This document shows positions 1-7,387 of a DNA stretch of 11,798 bases, piece after piece. This DNA comes from Acidobacteriota bacterium. GTDB taxonomy: Bacteria > Acidobacteriota > Thermoanaerobaculia > Multivoradales > JAHEKO01. Numbering within the stretch: the first letter of the stretch is position 1; each line of letters starts with the position of its first letter. The notes under the pieces were generated by a model that did no database searches, was not told the origin of the DNA, and worked only from the letters and a program-made list of their open reading frames with translations. A program made the position numbers and the translations under genes. The DNA lies in assembly GCA_030610025.1 (NCBI GenBank), contig JAUWSP010000032.1, positions 1-11,798 of the forward strand, in the 5' to 3' direction.

Positions 1-2207
1 AGGCTCGGCACCTCCTGATCGATCTGCCCCGGGCTGCCCAACCCGGTGATCTGCTCAGAATCAGGATTACCTACTCGTGCAAGCCAAAATCGGGAATGTA
101 CTTCTTCCCGCAGTCCGTGAAGGGGTCGGCCCAGGCCTGGAACTACGGGGAGGGTGGCATTCACTACGGTTGGCTTCCCTTGTACAACGACACCAACGAT
201 CGCTTCGCCGTCGACTTTCGCATCACGGTCGCGGACCCCTTCGTAGCGCTTTCGAACGGGATTCTCGACGAAGTGGTCGAGAATTCGGACGGTACCCGCA
301 CGTATCACTGGATTCAGGACGAGGAGATTCCCAACTACCTTCTAGCCCTCGATGTGGGCGAATTCGTCGAAGTTCCGCTCGAAGAGGCGCGCCTGGGATC
401 GCTCAGTGTTCCCTTGAGTGTCTGGACCGAGCCCGGCCACGAGGAGGCTGCTGCATTCGCTTTCCGGAACACACCGGAGATGATCGAGTTCTTCTCCCAG
501 CGCTTCGGGTACCCCTACCCCTGGCCCAAGTACGACCAGGTTCTGCTGCGGGAATTCGATTGGGCCATGGAGACTGCGACCATGGTCGGGTTTGGCGAGA
601 CCGAAGGGAGGAGCCCCGACGATCCTACGGACAGCCTCTCCCTGGCCTTCGATCAAGCAAGCGCGATCTGGCACTATGAAGACACGATCGCTCATGAGCT
701 GGCGCACCACTGGTTCGGCAACCTGGTGACCTGCCGCTCCCTGGGCTCGATCTGGCTGAATGAGTCCTTCGCCTCCTTCGCTCACACGCTGTGGACCGAG
801 CAAGCGCGCGGAGAAGACGATCTCACCTATCAGCGCTGGAGATACCGCAACGCCTATCTGGACTATGTTCGACGGACCGGCGAAGTTCGCCCACTCGAGT
901 TCCTGCGATACAGCGCACCCGGAGAGATGTACCAGGAAGAGACGACCTACATCAAAGGGTCACTCGTCCTCCACATGCTTCGCCAGTTCGTTGGCGACGA
1001 GAGCTTCTTCCGAGCCATTGCCGGATACCTCGAGACCCACGCCTATTCACAGGTGGACTCAGCTGACTTCCAAAGGGCCCTGGAAAAAGAGGCCGGGCTC
1101 AATCTCTCCTGGTTCTTCGACGATTGGATTGTCGGCGGAGGCGGTCACCCTGCACTCAGCGTCTCCTATCTCTGGGTGCCGGGCCGGCAGGAGATCGATC
1201 TAACGGTCGAGCAGGTCCAGGGCGACCTTCCCTTCGAAGACCTGTTTCACCTACCGGTGGACATCAGGATTCTCACCGCGGAGGGTTCCCAGGCACACAG
1301 AGTCCTGCTCGACAAGTGGACTACACGGGTCACTCTGCCGGCAAGTAGTCGCCCACAAACGGTGATCTTCGACAGCGGGAACTGGCTAGTCGCCGACATC
1401 GAGGTAGCGCGTCCCTTCGATGAGGTTCTCTTCCAACTCGAGCACGGCGACCTCGCCGCCAGGCTCCAGGCTGCACGTCAAGTTGCGACGGATTTTCCGC
1501 GACGCGTGGAAGCGGTCGAGGCCCTGGGGGAGATCCTGGCCGATGAGAGTGCTCACTGGGGACTGCGCCAGGAGGTCGCTCTCGACCTGGGAACCATCGG
1601 TGGCACCGCGGCCACACGGACCCTCGGAGTCGCCCTGGAAGACGAGGACCGTCGCCTTCGGCGTGCTGCTGCCCTCGCCGTGGGCGAAGTCGGCAGTGAG
1701 GCAGCAGCCGAGCTCTTGCGAACTGCCGTCCAAACCGACACCGCCGAGGAGGTCGTAGGGGTAGCAGCGTTAGCTCTAGGCCGAATGCATGCGCCCGGAG
1801 CGGGCGCCTTTCTGCAGGATCAGCTTCCCAGAGAATCAGGCTGGGGCAACGTCATCACAATCGGCGCGTTGCTGGGTCTCGCCGAACTGGAAGACCTCTC
1901 TTTCGTCTCCATTTTCCGTCCTTACACCGACTCGCAGCACTCGATCCAGGCCCGACTCGCCGCCCTGGAGGGCTGGGTTCGTGCTGCACCCGCGGACCCA
2001 GCTCTGGCTCAGCGCCTGCGGAAGATGGCCTTCGATTCGAGCCTCACCGTGAGAGGTGACGCCATCGACAAGCTCGGACGACTGCATCGCAGCGAAGACG
2101 TGGCCTTCCTCGAGGAGCTCGCAGCGACAGACCCCGATCCGAACCTCGCCAGAGCTGCGCGAAACGCCGCCGACCTGATCCAGGACTTCCTTCCTTCGGA
2201 GGACTGA
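1..2207 (+). CDS. M1 family zinc aminopeptidase with C-terminal HEAT repeats (5' end missing)
   Basis: The reading frame is open from the window edge (first full codon at 3), so the true start and probably a signal peptide lie outside; 734 codons are present. The N-terminal beta domain is followed by the gluzincin catalytic domain. It has HELAHH at 693-710 (HExxH zinc ligands), the third ligand Glu in LNESFA at 762-764, and the catalytic Tyr of the TTYIKG motif at 948-950. The exopeptidase motif normally written GAMEN appears as WAMET (561-575), so Met-Glu is kept but Asn is Thr. After the DDWIVGGGGHP end of the catalytic core comes a beta segment, then helical HEAT/PBS-lyase-like repeats from about 1440 to 2190, where ERAP/PepN proteins carry a different helical domain. 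M1 enzymes remove N-terminal residues from peptides using zinc. The next reading frame starts immediately after the TGA, suggesting an operon. The family call is firm; substrate and location are not known. Confidence 0.93.
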   Translation, partial: ARHLLIDLPRAAQPGDLLRIRITYSCKPKSGMYFFPQSVKGSAQAWNYGEGGIHYGWLPLYNDTNDRFAVDFRITVADPFVALSNGILDEVVENSDGTRTYHWIQDEEIPNYLLALDVGEFVEVPLEEARLGSLSVPLSVWTEPGHEEAAAFAFRNTPEMIEFFSQRFGYPYPWPKYDQVLLREFDWAMETATMVGFGETEGRSPDDPTDSLSLAFDQASAIWHYEDTIAHELAHHWFGNLVTCRSLGSIWLNESFASFAHTLWTEQARGEDDLTYQRWRYRNAYLDYVRRTGEVRPLEFLRYSAPGEMYQEETTYIKGSLVLHMLRQFVGDESFFRAIAGYLETHAYSQVDSADFQRALEKEAGLNLSWFFDDWIVGGGGHPALSVSYLWVPGRQEIDLTVEQVQGDLPFEDLFHLPVDIRILTAEGSQAHRVLLDKWTTRVTLPASSRPQTVIFDSGNWLVADIEVARPFDEVLFQLEHGDLAARLQAARQVATDFPRRVEAVEALGEILADESAHWGLRQEVALDLGTIGGTAATRTLGVALEDEDRRLRRAAALAVGEVGSEAAAELLRTAVQTDTAEEVVGVAALALGRMHAPGAGAFLQDQLPRESGWGNVITIGALLGLAELEDLSFVSIFRPYTDSQHSIQARLAALEGWVRAAPADPALAQRLRKMAFDSSLTVRGDAIDKLGRLHRSEDVAFLEELAATDPDPNLARAARNAADLIQDFLPSED

Positions 2208-2355
2208 GTGGAGAGCAGCGGTCCGGCTTCAGCAGTGTCTTCGCAACGCCTGGTCTCCCTGGATGCGTTTCGGGGCCTGACGATCGCCGCAATGATCCTG
2301 GTCAACAACCCTGGCAACGAATCAGTGGCTCTATGAGACCTTCATCAAGATCTGA
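2208..2355 (+). pseudogene. Remnant of an HGSNAT/NagX-like membrane acyltransferase (DUF5009/COG4299 type), internally deleted
   Basis: A GTG directly follows the upstream TGA, with GGAGG at 2198-2202 as ribosome binding site. The frame reads 42 codons and stops at 2334-2336. Its peptide contains [19 protein letters not shown], the hallmark N-terminal first membrane helix of heparan-alpha-glucosaminide N-acetyltransferase-like proteins, which normally run to roughly 370-400 residues with about ten helices. Right after NNPG the similarity ends. In another frame, bases 2323-2355 read [10 protein letters not shown] followed by TGA, which resembles the usual extreme C-terminus of the same family (a LYRRxIFIKI-like ending). 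The simplest reading is one frame-shifting internal deletion, joined near 2311-2322, that removed about 1 kb. A 42-residue single-helix peptide could still be made but would lack all catalytic parts. The head identification is strong; the tail match is short and less certain. Confidence 0.8.
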
Positions 2356-2372
2356 CCCGCATCTCTCGGCGT

Positions 2373-4877
2373 CTATTGGATATAGCCGAGGCTCCGGAGC
2401 TGCTGCAGCTCCTCGGCACTCATGGATTCGGCTGTCGCCTCGGCTTCGACCCTGGCCTCCAGCGCCGCCTCGTGCCACTTGCCCAGATAACCGGCCAGTC
2501 GCTCGACGATCTCGGGATGCTCGTCGGCAACGTCGTCGATGTTCAGGGGGTCGGCTTTGTGGTCATAAAGCTCGAACTCGGGCCAGCCCTCGGGTCGAGT
2601 GGTGTTCTTGATCAGCTTCCAGCCATCGTGAATGATGGCGAAGGACTCGACCTGGTCCGGATCATCCTCGTTCTCGAAGGCCGCCGGGGCGAAGGCCCTC
2701 TCGGCGATGGCCGGCCTCGGAGCCCAGCCGAGTGAGGTGGGGTTGGACTCCGCCAGAAGGGGAAGCAGGCTCTGGCCCTGAGCCTGGTCCGGCACCGGCA
2801 GACGACTCAGCTCCAGAAGAGTGGGCATCAGGTCGATCGACTGCACAGTCTGCTCCACTTCGACGCCCCCCGGGATCGCTGCCGGCCAGTGCAACATCAA
2901 GGGAACGTTGAGCATTTCACCGTAGGTGCTGTAGCCGTGAAAATGCCGCCCGTGCTCCAAGAATTCCTCTCCGTGGTCGCTGACGAACGCGATCAGGGTT
3001 TTGTCGACGAGTCCCAGCTCCTCCAGCCTCTCCACTAACCTGCCGATCTCGACGTCCATGGCCAGAATCGAGGCGTCGTACCAGGCCTTCTCTCGGAAGA
3101 CGTAGGTCTCCTGGTCGATACCCGCCTCGGCCAGTTCTTCGGGGTTGGGCAGGCCCTCCGCCTTCCTGAAGTCATCGTCGATGAACTCCTTGACGCGCTC
3201 CATCTGCTCCCGATGCTCGGCCGACTCCTGGGCGCTCAGCCAGACCGAATCGTAGGGAAGATAGGGCTCGAAGGGACTGTGTGGATCGAAGACGTGGAGA
3301 AACGCGAAGAAGGGCACGTCCTGGTGCAATTCGATCCATTCGAGAAGTCGATCGGTGTAGGTCCTCGAGGTCTTGGACTCACTGAAATCGACCTCCGGCA
3401 GCGACGATCGCTCGTGGAGCACCTCGACCCCTTGATGCATATTGGTGAGCTTTCCCGTGAAGGGTACCGAGGAGGTGGCGAATGTGGCATAACCGGCTGT
3501 GCGATAGGCCTCGGCCAGGGTCGTCACCCCTGCGGGCAGCCGATCCGGCATGTCCTTGACGCCATGCGTCGTGGGATAGAGCGAGGTGACAATGGACGAG
3601 ACCGAGACCTTCGTCCAGGTCCCCTGGGCGATGGCATCCCGAAACAGGACACCCTCACTGGCCAACCTGCTCAGAACTGGTGCGGTCTCGCGATCGTAGC
3701 CGTAAGGCTGCAAGTGGTCTCGCCGCAGGGTGTCGGCGATGATCAGGATCACACCCTGAGGCGGAGGCGGATCGCCACCGGTCACGGCGGCACGAGAGGG
3801 TGAGCTGGGAGTGGTCTCCGGCTGACCGGCTCGATTGCGGAGCACCGGTGAGCCCCAGAACCCTGGCGCGCCAGGGCGGTCCGCCTGGAGAGTGAGAGAG
3901 AGCTTCACCCGACGCCCCGCGAATTCACTCAGCTCGACAGGTGTGGAATGCCATCGACCAGCGGTGGTGATGGTTCGCCTGAGCAACTCGCTGGAGGAGC
4001 CGTTGAATTCCGCCTCGACGAGAAACGTCAGCGCACCGCTATCCACCGTTCCAATGGATAGATCCAGGAAGGGTTCCGAAGGCAAGTCGACCTCGAAAGT
4101 GAGGCGTTCGGGCGAACGGGCCACGATCGTTTCCCGGAAGACATCGCTCAAGCCCTGCCAACCGACTCCCGAAGGAATCGCCGCCAGATGCTCCTTGAGC
4201 GAGACGAGGCGAACCGAGGCAATCTCGAACTCGGCCCCCTCGACATCGGTCGGACGAATGACGATGTGGCGGAGACTGGATAGCGGATAGGAGGTGGTGA
4301 AGGTGGCATTGGCGCTGGTCAAGGTGTAGGTCTGGATCTCATCTCCCGGCAGGAGCTCGGTGCTGAAGTCGAGAAAGGCATCCGCCTCGATATCCTCGAC
4401 CAATGCCTCCCGATCGAGCTCTTCGTCCGACTCGAAGGCCACGCTCAGCCGGTTGCCGTCCGAGACTCGGATTTGGATCTCCAGGGCATGAAAATAGTCG
4501 TTGGGATCGGGGTTTTCGGGAGTCGCAACCACCAGAAGCGGGGTCGCCATTGTGCGACCCACCAGGCGGTCGTCACGGATCTCGAGATCCTCGATGCCGT
4601 TCAGCGCCTCCCAGCCCATCAGGCCAGGGTGATCCTCGGGTACAGCAATCGTCGCCTCGCCGTCGAAACGCCATTCGGTGCGTGGCGGAGGTTCCTGAGC
4701 CTCCACCGTGCCATCGACAGTCGCATCCGAGAACCGATCCACCAGGGCCACGGCCGTCGTTTCCGGCGGAGACGAACAGGCCACCAGTACGGACACTAAG
4801 CCAACCAGGGTCAGCACATTGAACACTAGACGACTCGACGGACGGCGCCGGGCGGCGACGCGAACAACAGCTCTCAT
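2373..4877 (-). CDS. Sulfatase-fold (alkaline phosphatase superfamily) lipoprotein hydrolase
   Basis: The protein has 834 residues from the ATG at 4877, chosen because AAAGGAGG sits 5 nt upstream; an ATG at 4910 would place the signal sequence abnormally far in. The N-terminus has Arg-rich residues, a hydrophobic stretch and a lipobox LVAC (lipidated Cys about residue 34), so it is exported and membrane-anchored. Residues ~55-350 form two beta-rich modules that end in a WGSPV strand and resemble carbohydrate-binding-like domains. The catalytic domain starts at ~376 with GVILIIADTLRRDHL (metal-binding Asp). It continues with HVFDPHSPF (~528-536) and SDHGEEF (~633-639), and closes with WKLIKN, LYDHKADPLN and LRSLGYIQ. 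The position of the formylglycine Cys (CxPxR) reads TKVSV at ~422-426, so Cys, Pro and Arg are all replaced. It may therefore work through Thr like phosphoethanolamine or LtaS-type transferases. Substrate unknown. It converges on the acyltransferase remnant. Confidence 0.9.
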   Translation of the reverse strand: MRAVVRVAARRRPSSRLVFNVLTLVGLVSVLVACSSPPETTAVALVDRFSDATVDGTVEAQEPPPRTEWRFDGEATIAVPEDHPGLMGWEALNGIEDLEIRDDRLVGRTMATPLLVVATPENPDPNDYFHALEIQIRVSDGNRLSVAFESDEELDREALVEDIEADAFLDFSTELLPGDEIQTYTLTSANATFTTSYPLSSLRHIVIRPTDVEGAEFEIASVRLVSLKEHLAAIPSGVGWQGLSDVFRETIVARSPERLTFEVDLPSEPFLDLSIGTVDSGALTFLVEAEFNGSSSELLRRTITTAGRWHSTPVELSEFAGRRVKLSLTLQADRPGAPGFWGSPVLRNRAGQPETTPSSPSRAAVTGGDPPPPQGVILIIADTLRRDHLQPYGYDRETAPVLSRLASEGVLFRDAIAQGTWTKVSVSSIVTSLYPTTHGVKDMPDRLPAGVTTLAEAYRTAGYATFATSSVPFTGKLTNMHQGVEVLHERSSLPEVDFSESKTSRTYTDRLLEWIELHQDVPFFAFLHVFDPHSPFEPYLPYDSVWLSAQESAEHREQMERVKEFIDDDFRKAEGLPNPEELAEAGIDQETYVFREKAWYDASILAMDVEIGRLVERLEELGLVDKTLIAFVSDHGEEFLEHGRHFHGYSTYGEMLNVPLMLHWPAAIPGGVEVEQTVQSIDLMPTLLELSRLPVPDQAQGQSLLPLLAESNPTSLGWAPRPAIAERAFAPAAFENEDDPDQVESFAIIHDGWKLIKNTTRPEGWPEFELYDHKADPLNIDDVADEHPEIVERLAGYLGKWHEAALEARVEAEATAESMSAEELQQLRSLGYIQ

Positions 4878-4881
4878 TGGG

Positions 4882-4889
4882 CCTCCTTT
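4882..4889 (-). promoter_or_regulatory. Ribosome binding site deciding the sulfatase-like start
   Basis: On the minus strand the sequence reads AAAGGAGG, a near-perfect Shine-Dalgarno match, ending 4-5 nt before the ATG at 4877. No comparable site precedes the upstream in-frame ATG at 4910. This also places the basic n-region and hydrophobic core of the lipoprotein signal at the very N-terminus. Confidence 0.85.
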
Positions 4890-5021
4890 GGGTGGAGAGG
4901 AATCTAGCACATGTGGGCACCGAGACCTGTAAGAAATCTGCGTTTCGCGTCACCTACCCAATGACCGCAGTTGATCCCACCTAATCAGACCTCCCAGCCG
5001 CAGTCTCCCCCCCTCCCCTCC

Positions 5022-5043
5022 CAGCCCCGCGAAAGCGGGGCTG
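5022..5043 (-). terminator. GC hairpin in the MFS-sulfatase gap, possible terminator or attenuator
   Basis: Two nine-base arms (CAGCCCCGC and GCGGGGCTG) pair perfectly around a four-base loop, GAAA on the plus strand. It lies about 85 nt past the MFS stop codon in the direction of minus-strand transcription. What follows on that strand is G-rich rather than a T tract, so it is not a classic intrinsic terminator. It could be a Rho-assisted terminator, an RNA-stabilising 3' end or an attenuator before the sulfatase-like gene. Confidence 0.45.
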
Positions 5044-5044
5044 T

Positions 5045-5083
5045 CCTTCCTTCTGGGCCTTCCTTTTGGGCCTTCCTTATGCG
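5045..5083. repeat. Three tandem 13-bp repeats
   Basis: CCTTCCTT recurs at 5045, 5058 and 5071, exactly 13 bp apart. Units one and two are CCTTCCTTCTGGG and CCTTCCTTTTGGG; the third decays after CCTTCCTT. The array sits just past the 3' end of the MFS gene, next to the hairpin at 5022-5043. Seen directly; no function is assigned. Confidence 0.7.
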
Positions 5084-5128
5084 CCGTGCTTTTGGACCCG
5101 ATTCTAGAGGCACTGCTCGACAGGCGAG

Positions 5129-6427
5129 CTAGCGGTTGCCCGACGCCATCTTCTCCGCTTGCGGTAGGCCCCGAAGGCGCAGCATGCTCCACACTCCGAA
5201 GGCTGGGCCAAGTGCGAGAAAACTGAAGGCGTAGCGCCATCCGACGAGCTCGACGACGGGTGGGACCAGGCGTATCGTCACCAACGTCAAGAGAAACCCC
5301 ATGCTGGTTTGGAGGGTCAGAGCCGTTCCCACGTACTGGCTATCCGTCAACTCGCTGACCGCGGCGCTGAACTGGGCACTGTCGGCGACGACGGTGAATC
5401 CCCAGACCAGGCAGAGAGCCGTCAAGATGCCAGGTCGCTCGAAGAAGAACCCGACCGTCACAGCACAAGTTCCCGATAGGAGCATGCTCCAGCTCGTCAC
5501 CAGCGTCCTGCCGTAGCGGTCCGCAGCCCTGCCCGCCAGAATGCAGCCGACAGCTCCGATCGAGATGACGGCAAAGGCGGCGATACGAGCCCTGACCAGG
5601 TCCCAACCCGCCACCCCATAGCTCGCCATCAGAAGGGCCGGCACCCACGCCCACATCGCGTAGAGCTCCCACATATGCCCCAGGTAGCCGAAGTTCGCCA
5701 GCCGGGTCGGTGGATCCGACAGACTTCGTCCCATCGCCCGCCACTCGAAGGGAGCCGAGCGGGACAGGTAGGGACCGGACCGCACGAAGAGCCATGCAAT
5801 CAGTGCTGCCAGAAAGGCCTGACCGGAGGTAGAGAGCAGAACGCTTCGCCATGGAGGCATTCCTCCCTCACCGAAGATCTCGAGTCCGTTGAGCAGGTGT
5901 GGCAGGCCGGAGCCGACGGTGAGCGCTCCCACCACGATTCCGATCCATAGCCCGAGGTCACGCTTGCACCAGGTGGCGACCATCTTCATCCCCACCGGAT
6001 ACACCCCGGCAAGGAAGGCGCCGGTAAGGAAGCGACAGACCAGCGCGAAGCCTGGACCGTCGGCCAGCAGCGGAATCGCAGCATTGGCCGCGGCGGCCAG
6101 AGCCGTACACACGGCAAATAGCCTGTGAGGCGCAATGCGATCGGCCAGATTCAGCAAAGCACTCAGAAGGGCCCCGAGGACGAAGCCGACCTGGACGCTC
6201 ATCGTCATCCACGACTGGGCGGCACCATCCAGCTGCCACTCCTCGATGAGCTGCGGCAAGACCGCCGAGGCCGCAAACCACAACGACAAGGCCAACAGGG
6301 TAGCGATCGAAAGCAAGGTCAGGGTGCGCCATTTCTCAGCAATCAGGATAATCCCCCTCTGTACTGGACCCGCTGTGCCGCGTTGCTCGATCGGGTGGTT
6401 CGACAGGACTTTACAGGAACCGGCCAC
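5129..6427 (-). CDS. Major facilitator superfamily transporter, 12 TM
   Basis: This is an inner-membrane secondary transporter of 432 residues from a GTG at 6427, or about 405 from the more likely start below. Twelve hydrophobic segments are visible, beginning with LLSIATLLALSLWFAASAV. The two MFS motif-A loops are present: NLADRIAPHRL after TM2 (residues ~93-103) and GRAADRYGRT after TM8 (~299-308), reflecting the duplicated six-helix halves. Other landmarks are GVYPVGMKMVATW in TM4-5 and the NFGYLGHMWELYAMWAW segment opening the second half. The GTG at 6427 lacks a clear ribosome binding site and adds an unusual polar N-terminus. AGAGGGGG at 6353-6360 lies 6 nt before a CTG at 6346 that would give a natural N-terminus (M-I-A-E-K-W-R). 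Substrate cannot be inferred. It is divergent from the YceI gene. Confidence 0.9.
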   Translation of the reverse strand: MAGSCKVLSNHPIEQRGTAGPVQRGIILIAEKWRTLTLLSIATLLALSLWFAASAVLPQLIEEWQLDGAAQSWMTMSVQVGFVLGALLSALLNLADRIAPHRLFAVCTALAAAANAAIPLLADGPGFALVCRFLTGAFLAGVYPVGMKMVATWCKRDLGLWIGIVVGALTVGSGLPHLLNGLEIFGEGGMPPWRSVLLSTSGQAFLAALIAWLFVRSGPYLSRSAPFEWRAMGRSLSDPPTRLANFGYLGHMWELYAMWAWVPALLMASYGVAGWDLVRARIAAFAVISIGAVGCILAGRAADRYGRTLVTSWSMLLSGTCAVTVGFFFERPGILTALCLVWGFTVVADSAQFSAAVSELTDSQYVGTALTLQTSMGFLLTLVTIRLVPPVVELVGWRYAFSFLALGPAFGVWSMLRLRGLPQAEKMASGNR

Positions 6428-6546
6428 ATCTGGGCTTCAGGAGCTCGGCACAAGCTGCAGAAAGACAAGTGTAAGAAATCCCACCTCGAGCCCACTCACG
6501 GTTTCAGTTGGGACAAAATACGAGAAAACGAGATAAGGAGATGACA

Positions 6547-7170
6547 ATGCGAAATCCAAAGTGGAACCTATTCCTGTTGGCTCTGGCCCTGGCAGCTGCG
6601 ATCAGCTTGGGGACGGGAGCGCCCTCAGCCGCAGCGACCTGGGGTGTCGACCAGGCCCACACCGAGGTCAACTTCTCGGTAAAGCACTTTTTCACACCGG
6701 TCTCCGGGAGCTTCGATGAATTCGAGATCGTGCTCGACTACGATGCTGAAAACCCCAGCAAGAGCACCGTCGACGTCAAGATCCCGGTTGCAAGCATCAA
6801 CACGGGCAACGAGAAGCGGGACAATCACCTGCGCTCAGGCGACTGGTTCGAAGCCGACAAATACCCCTACATCACGTTCACTAGCAGCTCGGTCAAAGCC
6901 AACGGCAACGGCCAACTGGTGGCTCGCGGACAGCTGACCATCAAGGGCGAGTCCCGTGAGGTCGATCTGCCCATCACTCTATTGGGTAAGAAGGAGATCC
7001 CCGAGCAGATGCAGCAGATGCTTGGCGGATCCAAGGAGGTTGCGAGCTTTAAGGCCTCGACCTCTGTCGACCGTGGCGACTACGGCGTCGGCGTCGGCAA
7101 CTGGGCCGCCACGATGGTCGTGGGAAGCGATGTCACCATCGAGATCCTGCTCGAAGCCCACCGCAAGTAG
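6547..7170 (+). CDS. YceI family periplasmic protein
   Basis: The ATG at 6547 is chosen because AAGGAG (6535-6540) is 6 nt upstream; the ATG at 6541 abuts that site, and a TTG at 6508 would put charged residues before the signal. The 207-residue product has a Sec signal peptide (basic MRNPKW, then a Leu/Ala-rich core, predicted cleavage near PSAAA before TWGVD). The mature part is a single YceI domain: WGVDQAHTEVNFSVKH at its start, GSFDEF, the NTGNEKRDNHLRSGDWF motif typical of the family, YPYITFTSSSV, GQLTIKGESREVDLPI and the closing DYGVG / VTIEILLEA strands. YceI proteins are lipocalin-like beta barrels that bind polyisoprenoids or similar amphiphilic lipids; the precise role is unclear and often linked to stress or envelope lipid handling. 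It is probably a single-gene transcript ended by the hairpin at 7194-7225. Confidence 0.95.
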   Translation: MRNPKWNLFLLALALAAAISLGTGAPSAAATWGVDQAHTEVNFSVKHFFTPVSGSFDEFEIVLDYDAENPSKSTVDVKIPVASINTGNEKRDNHLRSGDWFEADKYPYITFTSSSVKANGNGQLVARGQLTIKGESREVDLPITLLGKKEIPEQMQQMLGGSKEVASFKASTSVDRGDYGVGVGNWAATMVVGSDVTIEILLEAHRK

Positions 7171-7193
7171 CCTCGACAGCCAAGTCGGTATTC

Positions 7194-7225
7194 AGCCGGG
7201 CTCGCCCAACCGGGCGGGCCCGGCT
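7194..7225 (+). terminator. Strong hairpin after the YceI gene, probable terminator
   Basis: Arms AGCCGGGCTCGCCC and GGGCGGGCCCGGCT pair over 14 bp (one G-T wobble at 7202/7217) around the loop AACC, 24 nt after the YceI stop. The following bases, CTCGCTTGTCC, are only weakly T-rich, so termination may be imperfect or Rho-assisted. A fold this stable at this location is unlikely to be accidental. Confidence 0.65.
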
Positions 7226-7281
7226 CTCGCTTGTCCTGGGGCTTGGGACTCAGGTCCAGAACCTACAACCACTTCCTCGTA

Positions 7282-7387
7282 GAGGCCCGTCCGGGTGATT
7301 CGCAGGCGGACGGCGACGGCTACTCAGACTATGACGAACGGGCCGCCACCTCGTCTTGTCTTCGCGCCCCATCTCTCGTGCACTATC
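7282..7387. repeat. Dispersed intergenic repeat, copy 1
   Basis: This stretch aligns without gaps to 11693-11798 in the same orientation at a constant offset of 4411. About 90 of 106 positions match by hand count, with longest exact blocks around GGCTACTCAGACTATGACG. Inside it, CCGTCCG (7287-7293) and CGGACGG (7307-7313) form a 7-bp stem that is unchanged in both copies. No gene covers it, although one frame encodes DGDGYSDYDE. The rest of the 7226-7536 gap shows no other gene: only purine-rich sequence at 7454-7470 and an AT-rich patch at 7501-7512. Confidence 0.85.

Noticed and set aside
1..95. Start of the M1 peptidase at the ATG at 96.
   Set aside because: The frame is open and protein-like back to the window edge (for example LRIRITYSCKPKSG), so the ATG is internal and the gene is truncated by the window.
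3213..3803. A 196-codon plus-strand open frame inside the sulfatase-like gene.
   Set aside because: It is antisense to the catalytic domain, which carries clear conserved motifs; no ribosome binding site or family resemblance.
4928..4938. TGTAAGAAATC occurs both here and at 6470-6480, upstream of two different genes.
   Set aside because: Shared 11-mers are expected several times by chance in 12 kb, and the orientation relative to the two genes differs.
6428..6546. Possible divergent promoters between the MFS and YceI genes.
   Set aside because: The region is AT-richer near 6515-6540, but no pair of -35 and -10 elements with acceptable spacing could be defined on either strand.
7301..7342. 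The dispersed repeat encodes DGDGYSDYDE, which looks like a thrombospondin type 3 / EF-hand calcium loop.
   Set aside because: In the second copy the same frame reads DGVGYSDYDG, losing acidic ligands. The flanking frame has no start signal or domain-like sequence, so it is more likely a chance reading of a DNA repeat.
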